NCBI GenBank assembly: GCA_032622095.1
Contig: CP136065.1
Span: forward strand, 100,255,918 to 100,319,917
Length of the DNA: 64,000 nt
From: Siphonodentalium dalli
Taxonomy: Eukaryota; Mollusca; Scaphopoda; Gadilida; Siphonodentaliidae
Direction: 5' to 3'
In this document: piece by piece, positions 29,601-38,260 of the stretch
Numbering within the stretch: position 1 is the stretch's first letter
How the letters are laid out: each line of letters begins with the position of its first letter
The notes under the pieces: model-generated
Seen by the model: the letters and a program-made list of their open reading frames with translations, nothing else
Told to the model about the DNA's origin: nothing
Database searches by the model: none
Program-made: the position numbers and the translations under genes

Positions 29601-32059
29601 ATATGATGGTCCTGTTTAATTGATATGATGGTCCTGTTTAATTGATATGATGGTCCTGTTTAATTGATATGATGGTTCTGCTTAATTGATAAGATGGTCC
29701 AGCTTAATTGATATGATGGTCCTGTTTAATTGATATGATGGTCCTGCTTAATTGATAAGATGGTCCAGCTTAATTGATATGATGGTCCTGTTTAATTGAT
29801 ATGATGGTCCTGTTTAATTGATAAGATGGTCCAGCTTAATTGATATGATGGTCCTGTTTAATTGATATGATGGTTCTGCTTAATTGATCAGATGGTCCAG
29901 CTTAATTGATATGATGGTCCTGTTTAATTGATATGATGGTCCTGTTTAATTGATATGATGGTTCTGCTTAATTGATATGATGGTCCTGTTTAATTGATAT
30001 GATGGTCCTGTTTAATTGATAAGATGGTCCAGCTTAATTGATATGATGGTCCTGTTTAATTAATATGATGGTCCTGCTTAATTGATAAGATGGTCCAGCT
30101 TAATTGATATGATGGTCCTGTTTAATTGATATGATGGTCCTGTTTAATTGATAAGATGGTCCTGCTTAATTGATATGATGGTCCTGTTTAATTGATATGA
30201 TGGTTCTGCTTAATTGATAAGATGGTCCAGCTTAATTGATATGATGGTCCTGTTTAATTGATATGATGGTCCTGTTTAATTGATAAGATGGTCCAGCTTA
30301 ATTGATATGATGGTCCTGTTTAATTGATATGATGGTTCTGATTAATGGATATGATGGTCCAGTTTAATTGATATGATGGTCCTGTTTAATTGATATGATG
30401 GTCCTGTTTAATTGATATGATGGTTCTGCTTAATTGGTATGATGGTCCTGCTTAATTGATATGATGGTCCTGTTTAATTGATGTGATGGTCCTGTTTAAT
30501 TGATGTGATAGCCTGTTTAATTGGTAGGATGGTCCTGTTTAATTGATATGATGGTTCTGATTAATTGATATGATGGTCCTGTTTAATTGATATGATGGTC
30601 CAGCTTAATTGATATGATGGTCCTGTTTAATTGGTAGGATGGTCCTGTTTAATTGATATGATGGTTCTGCTTAATTGATAAGATGGTCCTGCTTAATTGA
30701 TATGATGGTCCTGTTTAAATGATATGATGGTCCTGTTTAATTGATATGATGGTCCTGTTTAATTGATATGATGGTCCTGCTTAATTGATGTGATGGTCCT
30801 GTTTAATTGACATGATGGTCCTGCTTAATTGATATGATGGTTCTGCTTAATTGACATGATGGTCCTGTTTAATTGATATGATGGTCCAGCTTTATTGATA
30901 TGATGGTCCTGTTTAATTGATATGATGGTCCTGCTTAATTGATATGATGGTCCTGTTTAATTGATATGATGGTCCTGCTTAATTGATATGATGGTCCTGT
31001 TTAATTGATATGATGGTCCTGTTTAATTGATATGATGGTTCTGCTTAATTGGTATGATGGTTCTGCTTAATTGGTAGGATGGTCCTGTTTAATTGATATG
31101 ATGGTCCAGCTTAATTGGTATGATGGTCCTGCTTAATTGGTATGATGGTTCTGCTTAATTGGTAGGATGGTTCTGTTTAATTGATATGATGGTTCTGCTT
31201 AATTGGTATGATGGTCCTGCTTAATTGATATGATGGTCCTGTTTAATTGATGTGATGGTCCTGTTTAATTGATGTGATGGTCCTGTTTAATTGGTAGGAT
31301 GGTCCTGTTTAATTGATATGATGGTTCTGATTAATTGATATGATGGTCCTGTTTAATTGATATGATGGTCCAGCTTAATTGATATGATGGTCCTGTTTAA
31401 TTGGTAGGATGGTCCTGTTTAATTGATATGATGGTTCTGCTTAATTGATAAGATGGTCCTGCTTAATTGATATGATGGTCCTGTTTAATTGATATGATGG
31501 TCCTGTTTAATTGATATGATGGTCCTGTTTAATTGATATGATGGTCCTGCTTAATTGATATGATGGTCCTGTTTAATTGATATGATGGTCCTGTTTAATT
31601 GATATGATGGTTCTGCTTAATTGGTAGGATGGTCCTGTTTAATTGATATGATGGTCCAGCTTAATTGATATGATGGTCCTGTTTAATTGATATGATGGTC
31701 CTGCTTAATTGATATGATGGTCCTGTTTAATTGATATGATGGTCCTGCTTAATTGATATGATGGTCCTGTTTAATTGATATGATGGTCCTGTTTAATTGA
31801 TATGATGGTTCTGCTTAATTGGTAGGATGGTCCTGTTTAATTGATATGATGGTCCTGTTTAATTGATAAGATGGTCCTGCTTAATTGATATGATGGTCCT
31901 GTTTAATTGATGTGATGGTCCTGTTTAATTGATATGATGGTCCTGTTTAATTGATATGATGGTTCTGTTTAATTGATATGATGGTCCTGTTTAATTGATA
32001 TGATGGTCCTGTTTAATTGGTAGGATGGTCCTGCTTAATTGATATGATGGTCCTGTTTA
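23697..32059 (+). repeat. 22-bp array, zone rich in GGTATG and GATAAG/CCAGCTT variants
   Basis: After copy III the array changes composition. It opens with a run of GGTATGATGG units, then has alternating GATAAGATGGTCCAGCTT units. The GATAAG cluster beginning near 24132 recurs near 28224 (offset 4,092, 186 units) and again near 29676 (a further 1,452, 66 units). A 770-bp offset (35 units) links the segment beginning near 30471 with the one near 31241. One unit near 30501-30521 has lost a base (GATAGCCTG), which shifts the phase of everything downstream by one. Confidence 0.75.
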
Positions 32060-34560
32060 ATTGATATGATGGTTCTGTTTAATTGGTAGGATGGTCCTGT
32101 TTAATTGATATGATGGTTCTGTTTAATTGATATGATGGTTCTGTTTAATTGATATGATGGTTCTGTTTAATTGGTAGGATGGTTCTGTTTAATTGATATG
32201 ATGGTTCTGTTTAATTGATATGATGGTTCTGTTTAATTGATATGATGGTTCTGTTTAATTGATATGATGGTTCTGTTTAATTGATATGATGGTTCTGTTT
32301 AATTGATATGATGGTCCTGTTTAATTGATATGATGGTTCTGTTTAATCGATATGATGGTTCTGTTTAATTGATATGATGGTTCTGTTTAATTGATATGAT
32401 GGTTCTGTTTAATTGATATGATGGTTCTGTTTAATTGATATGATGGTTCTGTTTAATTGATATGATGGTCCTGTTTAATTGATATGATGGTTCTGTTTAA
32501 TTGATATGATGGTTCTGTTTAATTGATATGATGGTTCTGTTTAATTGATATGATGGTCCTGTTTAATTGATATGATGGTTCTGTTTAATTGATATGATGG
32601 TTCTGTTTAATTGATATGATGGTTCTGTTTAATTGATATGATGGTTCTGTTTAATTGATATGATGGTTCTGTTTAATTGATATGATGGTTCTGTTTAATT
32701 GATATGATGGTCCTGTTTAATTGATATGATGGTTCTGTTTAATTGATATGATGGTCCTGTTTAATTGATATGATGGTTCTGTTTAATTGATATGATGGTT
32801 CTGTTTAATTGATATGATGGTTCTGTTTAATTGATATGATGGTTCTGTTTAATTGATATGATGGTCCTGTTTAATTGATATGATGGTTCTGTTTAATTGA
32901 TATGATGGTTCTGTTTAATTGATATGATGGTTCTGTTTAATTGATATGATGGTTCTGTTTAATTGATATGATGGTCCTGTTTAATTGATATGATGGTTCT
33001 GTTTAATTGATATGATGGTTCTGTTTAATTGGTATGATGGTCCTGTTTAATTGATATGATGGTTCTGTTTAATTGGTAGGATGGTTCTGTTTAATTGGTA
33101 GGATGGTCCTGTTTAATTGATATGATGGTCCTGTTTAATTGATATGATGGTTCTGTTTAATTGATATGATGGTTCTGTTTAATTGATATGATGGTCCTGT
33201 TTAATTGATATGATGGTCCTGTTTAATTGATATGATGGTTCTGTTTAATTGGTAGGATGGTTCTGTTTAATTGGTAGGATGGTCCTGTTTAATTGATATG
33301 ATGGTTCTGTTTAATTGATATGATGGTTCTGTTTAATTGATATGATGGTTCTGTTTAATTGATATGATGGTTCTGTTTAATTGGTAGGATGGTTCTGTTT
33401 AATTGGTAGGATGGTCCTGTTTAATTGATATGATGGTTCTGTTTAATTGATATGATGGTCCTGTTTAATTGATATGATGGTCCTGTTTAATTGATATGAT
33501 GGTCCTGTTTAATTGATATGATGGTTCTGTTTAATTGATATGATGGTTCTGTTTAATTGGTAGGATGGTTCTGTTTAAGTGGTAGGATGGTCCTGTTTAA
33601 TTGATATGATGGTCCTGTTTAATTGATATGATGGTTCTGTTTAATTTATATGATGGTCCTGTTTAATTGATATGATGGTCCTGTTTAATTGATATGATGG
33701 TCCTGTTTAATTGATATGATGGTCCTGTTTAATTGATATGATGGTCCTGTTTAATTGATATGATGGTCCTGTTTAATTGGTATGATGGTTCTGTTTAATT
33801 GATATGATGGTTCTGTTTAATTGGTAGGATGGTCCTGTTTAATTGATATGATGGTCCTGTTTAATTGATATGATGGTTCTGTTTAATTGATATGATGGTT
33901 CTGTTTAATTGATATGATGGTTCTGTTTAATTGGTAGGATGGTTCTGTTTAATTGGTAGGACGGTCCTGTTTAATTGATATGATGGTTCTGTTTAATTGG
34001 TAGGATGGTCCTGTTTAATTGGTAGGATGGTCCTGTTTAATTGATATGATGGTCCTGTTTAATTGATATGATGGTCCTGTTTAATTGATATGATGGTCCT
34101 GTTTAATTGATATGATGGTCCAGCTTAATTGATATGATGGTCCTGTTTAATTGATATGATGGTTCTGTTTAATTGGTAGGATGGTCCTGTTTAATTGATA
34201 TGATGGTCCTGTTTAATTGATATGATGGTTCTGTTTAATTGATATGATGGTTCTGTTTAATTGGTATGATGGTCCTGTTTAATTGGTAGGATGGTCCTGT
34301 TTAATTGATATGATGGTCCTGTTTAATTGATATGATGGTCCTGTTTAATTGATATGATGGTCCTGTTTAATTGATATGATGGTTCTGTTTAATTGGTATG
34401 ATGGTCCTGTTTAATTGATATGATGGTCCTGTTTAATTGATATGATGGTTCTGTTTAATTGGTATGATGGTCCTGTTTAATTGATATGATGGTCCTGTTT
34501 AATTGGTATGATGGTTCTGTTTAATTGATATGATGGTTCTGTTTAATTGGTAGGATGGTC
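32060..34560 (+). repeat. 22-bp array, TTCTGTTT-dominated homogeneous zone
   Basis: Units here are mostly the TTCTGTTT form, in long near-uniform runs (for example about 32100-33030). Variants common elsewhere are almost absent: CCAGCTT appears once, near 34121, and CTT and ATT forms are rare. This looks like a local subfamily that expanded separately from the mosaic on the left. Confidence 0.75.
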
Positions 34561-35166
34561 CTGCTTAATTGATATGATGGTCCTGTTTAATTGATATGAT
34601 GGTCCTGCTTAATTGATATGGTGGTCCTGTTTAATTGATATGATGGTCCTGCTTAATTGATATGATGGTCCTGTTTAATTGATATGATGGTCCTGCTTAA
34701 TTGATATGATGGTCCTGTTTAATTGGTAGGATGGTCCTGTTTAATTGATATGATGGTCCTGCTTAATTGATATGGTGGTCCTGTTTAATTGATATGATGG
34801 TCCTGTTTAATTGATATGATGGTCCTGTTTAATTGATATGGTGGTCCTGCTTAATTGATATGATGGTCCTGCTTAATTGATATGATGGTCCTGTTTAATT
34901 GATATGATGGTCCTGTTTAATTGATATGGTGGTCCTGCTTAATTGATATTATGGTCCTGCTTAATTGGTAGGATGGTCCTGCTTAATTGATATGATGGTC
35001 CTGTTTAATTGATATGATGGTCCTGTTTAATTGATATGGTGGTCCTGTTTAATTGATATGATGGTCCTGTTTAATTGATATGATGGTCCTGTTTAATTGA
35101 TATGGTGGTCCTGCTTAATTGATATGATGGTCCTGCTTAATTGATATGATGGTCCTGCTTAATTGA
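34561..35166 (+). repeat. 22-bp array, right border zone
   Basis: The last 27 or so units return to TCCTG followed by CTT or TTT and contain several GATATGGTGG units. One unit has GATATTATGG near 34946. The array then ends at AATTGA (35166) with no visible target-site duplication or transposon end at the junction. Confidence 0.75.
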
Positions 35167-35290
35167 CCCATCAACATTGCTATTCCTGTAGTTTTGCAAA
35201 CATCTGAGAAGCCATGATCAAAATGTTTAAAAATATATTTGTCCATGAATGTTTAATGCAGACACTAATTTGTTCTCAAACCACTCGAAT

Positions 35291-35499
35291 GTCACTGAGT
35301 CGCGGTCATATTGGATCCATCTTACCCGGTTCCTTCTTTTTTAGTGCTGCAGGTCAGAGTTCTGGAGTAGCATTCCATATATGGAATTAGTGAATATTCA
35401 AAAGCTCTATATATTAAATGCTACTCCAGAACTTTGACCTGTAGCACTAAGAAAACGGAATGGGGTTGGATGTATCCAAAATGGCCACAACTCGGTGAC
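35291..35499. mobile_element. Foldback/MITE-like element with long inverted arms
   Basis: The left arm (35291-35374) and right arm (35417-35499) are imperfect reverse complements over about 84 bp, starting GTCAC and ending GTGAC. The innermost 20 or so positions, reading GTTCTGGAGTAGCATT on the left arm, match exactly. The loop is about 42 bp of AT-rich sequence. There is no coding capacity. The shape fits a foldback element or a hairpin-type MITE. It lies about 75 bp upstream of the transporter exon, so in the last intron if that gene is intact. No clear target-site duplication was found, and the transposon superfamily is not assigned. Confidence 0.8.
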
Positions 35500-35558
35500 A
35501 AGGCGTATAAATTAGCCAAACAACGCAGTTAGCAGGACCACTTAACAAGAGATGGTAT

Positions 35559-35573
35559 TTGTTAATCTTGTAG
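35559..35573 (+). promoter_or_regulatory. Probable splice acceptor of the SLC22-like exon
   Basis: The sequence TTGTTAATCTTGTAG precedes the coding frame. It ends in an invariant AG and also contains TTAAT, a possible branch-point-like stretch. It decides the exon start at 35574, because the Met at 35577 has no reason to be a translation start in a family whose N-terminus is several hundred residues upstream. Confidence 0.55.
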
Positions 35574-35759
35574 AGTATGCTGGTTGGCGGTGACTTGGGT
35601 ATGGCGTTACCCCTAATAGTTTTCGGAACATGCGCGGTGATTTCTGGTCTCCTGTGTATGCTCTTACCAGAAACTGCGGGGATTAACATACCCGCAAACA
35701 TAGCAGCGTCTGTTAAGCAACACAGGTTGGTTCAAAGACTAAGCCTAATTTTAGCTTAA
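35574..35759 (+). CDS. C-terminal exon of an SLC22-like solute carrier (partial gene)
   Basis: The exon encodes 61 residues and ends in TAA at 35757-35759. The reading frame opens at AGT ATG just after TTGTTAATCTTGTAG, a plausible splice acceptor with only a weak pyrimidine tract. Counting from the Met, residues 10-30 form a hydrophobic helix that contains LPLIVFG (11-17). It is followed at once by LPET (30-33) and then by AGINIP. In the SLC22 organic cation/anion transporter family, and in related major facilitator proteins, this is the last membrane helix followed by a conserved LPET motif and a short cytosolic tail. The tail here, about 27 residues, lacks the acidic stretch common in that family. 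The other exons are not in the window: the 22-bp array begins about 400 bp upstream. The gene may continue across the array or be a pseudogene fragment. The family call rests on pattern recognition; substrate is unknown. Confidence 0.72.
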   Translation, partial: SMLVGGDLGMALPLIVFGTCAVISGLLCMLLPETAGINIPANIAASVKQHRLVQRLSLILA

Positions 35760-35969
35760 GGGATCACTCTCACCAAAACATTGGAATGGCTGTAGGCTAC
35801 CAAACTGCGGTGAAAGGTATACACATTGGCTGAACTGTACACACATATAATCGGAAATTGCTTTCGCCAAGACGAAAAATTCTATTTTTAGAACATAAAT
35901 ACCACAGAAGAATCAAAACAACACCATAAAAACAAGATTTTAGACCGGATAGACGGTTTCCCCAACAGC

Positions 35970-35975
35970 AATAAA
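35970..35975 (+). promoter_or_regulatory. Candidate poly(A) signal AATAAA
   Basis: A canonical AATAAA lies 211 bp after the stop codon of the transporter exon, a reasonable 3'-UTR length. A second AATAAA occurs near 36701. AT-rich DNA gives this hexamer by chance, so the assignment is tentative. Confidence 0.35.
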
Positions 35976-36550
35976 CGTCAGTATAAATTGTACATACACA
36001 TTTGTCGATCGCAAGCGGGCTCCATTTGAGCGAAGGACTCTGTTCTATAGATAAAAACGGCCTTTGATCACTTCAGAAAATAATTTTCTTGCAAAATTCC
36101 CTCTTCAATGACATATACAGCATCTGTCGGAAATCCCACTATATTGCAACGGAAAGGCCATTGTGTGTGCAAGATATATTGACATTACATTGGCTCCAGT
36201 GTATTCACAATCTGAAAGTAGCCAGTCGCCAGTCTCTGTACGCCTAGTTGTTTAAGTTACTGATAACTAGTTGTCAAAAATATGTACGTCAAGTTGTGAT
36301 GCTGGGATTTGTATGCAAAGACGAAACCATGCATTATGTTTCCATATTAGACATGTTCCACCTCCCGATGGTCATTATTAACCTTCAGTCACACGACGAA
36401 GGCACTGTTCCCTTCCACATCCGTTTTCCGATTTCTCGACTAAATTAGTTTTATATGTTCAAGCACCGAACGTAACTATATGTATCAATGTATACCGTGC
36501 TGAACTCTTTAAGTTTATTTGAAATCTATTTTAAAATGTATTATGACAAT

Positions 36551-36569
36551 GAATTACATGATGTAATTC
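36551..36569. repeat. 19-bp perfect palindrome
   Basis: GAATTACAT and ATGTAATTC flank a single central G. The 9-bp arms match perfectly. This could be a binding site for a dimeric factor or chance in AT-rich DNA; nothing nearby decides between the two. Confidence 0.5.
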
Positions 36570-37251
36570 ATCGAAAGGCATGGGACGTAATTGAATACTT
36601 CTGCTCTACATGTATACATATCATGCATATTACTTCTCGTTTTCCGGTGACTCAAGAGATGAAACTCTATCTTTTCAATACAAGTACCAAGCGCATTTCA
36701 AATAAAACTAAGCAAACATGATATAATAATGTAGAATTAAACATATTGAAAAACATAAAACCTCAAGTCTTGAATGTTCGTCATCAGCACTTGGAGTGAT
36801 TTGTTGATTTCAGCGACAGGAAACTGAAATATGCATGTACAACCAAAATCGACATTGCATGACATCTCTCCAAAAGGGGGTACTTCCGTACATAACCCAC
36901 TTTTTCAGATCGATATTATGATCAGAAGACATATATAGGCACAGCGAACCGTGAAATACAGTCTATCTTTCCAGTTAACGAACATTGACACTTGCGATAT
37001 TGCACATCTTAGCCAATTCTACTTATGTGGACATCTGTGGTTTTATTTGAGACACTGTGTCTAAAATGTGGGCATATATAGTCCTGTATCCAGGGACTTT
37101 GTAATGTGCGAGCGCTATCTATCTTTGAAATAGGGTCCTATTAATGGCTTTTTGGGTCAAGTTTGCAGTTCCTTATTAGTCCAGTCAAACGGATGGAAGG
37201 AAACGCCCGTGAACAAATTTGCTATGCAATGATTTTTGGTCTTTTTGAGTG

Positions 37252-37545
37252 TGACTATATAATACCCATATAATAACATATCCAAAATCCCCATGAACAA
37301 GAATGGCAAAGTCGTAATTTTTGAGTCAAAATGCTGGAATATGTAAACAAAAATGGTGAAAATTGGAATTTTTTAAATAAACAAATCTGCAACCATAAAC
37401 GCTCAGTCGAGTTCCCTGACTGTCAAATATGACCATATAATAACATATCCAAAATGTCCATGCGTTTAATGAAGGGAAAGTCGTTAATTTTGGATAAAAA
37501 TGAAAAAAGTATGTAAGAAAATGGTGAAAATTGGAATTTTGTCCG
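37252..37545 (+). repeat. Diverged two-copy tandem duplication (167-bp offset)
   Basis: CATATAATAACATATCC occurs at 37267 and again at 37434. Both copies continue with similar text (AAAGTCGT and TAATTTT) and close with AATGGTGAAAATTGGAATTTT. Between the anchors the copies differ by several substitutions and small indels, so the duplication is old. No open reading frame is shared. Confidence 0.75.
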
Positions 37546-37562
37546 GGAACCAGGTCGGCCAA

Positions 37563-38025
37563 AATGCTTCTCCAGACTGGGGCCCCAGTATTAAACTTGA
37601 TCCATTTTTTCGTAAGGATGTCTGCTCCAACTAATTTGACGCTAACACGTGGCCTTGAATGTTACGGGGCAATATGGCGACAATTTCCTGGAGTGTACTA
37701 CCATTCATACCATTCACTACAGTGTCCTCTAAATATATTAATGTGACAGAAACCTGCAACAAAAAACCGCATTATTCCTGTTACCATAGCATATGCCTGT
37801 CATTTCGTGCATAATTTGACTCTAAAACTATAAAATGGCGAATCCTAATCCGGTAAAGTAAGTCATATCCCGAGGATTTGACAATTCGGTGTCTAAACAG
37901 TTTTCAAAATGACAGCGAAAATGGCAGTCGGAAGTGAACAATTGAAGTGATTTTTGTTGTTGATTTTTTTTTACTAAATCTTACGATATCGAATAAACGT
38001 ATAGCCAATATGTAGTCATATATGC
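37563..38025. other. No gene recognised
   Basis: This is single-copy-looking DNA with stop codons in all frames at ordinary density. A 71-residue frame at 37531-37746 resembles nothing I know and starts inside the tandem duplication. I see no RNA gene, transposon end or regulatory signal. Confidence 0.55.
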
Positions 38026-38216
38026 CACCATACGAGTTCCCAAAGCCACCAATAGTTTCATAATACATCAAATGAGTGTCCCAAACCACACGAGTCCGCG
38101 AAACCATATACAGAGTTACAAAACCCATCTGGTATCCAAAAAAGCAACATATGAGTATCCAAATCCAAACATTGTTCCAAACCATCGACGGGGTGTCCCA
38201 ATCCACCAAACGACCC
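38026..38216. repeat. Degenerate minisatellite, unit about 18-22 bp
   Basis: About nine decayed units follow the pattern CCA, a variable stretch, GAGT, then TCCAAA. Examples are CCACCATACGAGTTCCCAAA at 38026, and later units ending GTGTCCCAAA, GTATCCAAA, TTGTTCCAAA and GTGTCCCAA. Unit length drifts between 18 and 22 bp, so frames shift. On the minus strand this produces low-complexity open frames containing repeated WDT and GLGH-like patterns, which explains the short open frames there. Confidence 0.65.
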
Positions 38217-38260
38217 AGACTGATGTAGACTGAAGTAGGTAGCGCCCCAAACGGTACTCA

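Larger units (their letters stand above)
1..35166. repeat. 22-bp satellite array, about 1,598 tandem units
   Basis: A 22-bp unit repeats without interruption from the first base to 35166, where it stops abruptly at AATTGA followed by unrelated CCCATCAACATT. Each unit has the core TTGATATGATGG followed by TCCTG and TTTAA. The consensus has 10 T, 5 A, 5 G and 2 C (about 32% GC) and no CpG. Variation is concentrated at a few places: TCCTG/TTCTG/TCCAG, then TTT/CTT/ATT, and GATATG/GGTAGG/GGTATG/GATAAG/GATGTG. Because 22 is not a multiple of three and the unit holds TAA and TGA, no frame stays open on either strand. The array shows no spacers and no embedded genes. It is satellite DNA by structure; a centromeric, heterochromatic or other role cannot be judged from sequence alone. 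Confidence 0.98.
35760..37250. other. No gene recognised; probable 3'-UTR then intergenic DNA
   Basis: This AT-rich stretch begins after the transporter stop codon. Short open frames at 36248-36448 and 36488-36721 encode proteins I do not recognise, with no domain, signal peptide or convincing splice context. They are probably chance frames. The only local structure noted is the small palindrome at 36551-36569. No RNA gene was recognised. Confidence 0.6.

Noticed and set aside
1-35166. CRISPR-like array
   Set aside because: Units are directly adjacent with no unique spacers, and the total is about 1,598 copies, so it is a satellite.
1-35166. Telomeric repeat or coding repeat
   Set aside because: The unit is unlike TTAGGG-type telomere repeats, and TAA and TGA stops recur in all frames because 22 is not a multiple of three.
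35447-35701. 84-residue minus-strand open frame
   Set aside because: It is the antisense shadow of the transporter exon and one arm of the foldback element.
36248-36721. Two short plus-strand open frames (66 and 77 residues)
   Set aside because: There is no recognisable domain, no splice evidence and no relation to the transporter. Their length is as expected by chance in this DNA.
37326-37746. Short open frames on both strands over the 167-bp-offset duplication
   Set aside because: The two copies differ by indels that break any shared frame, and the proteins resemble nothing known to me.
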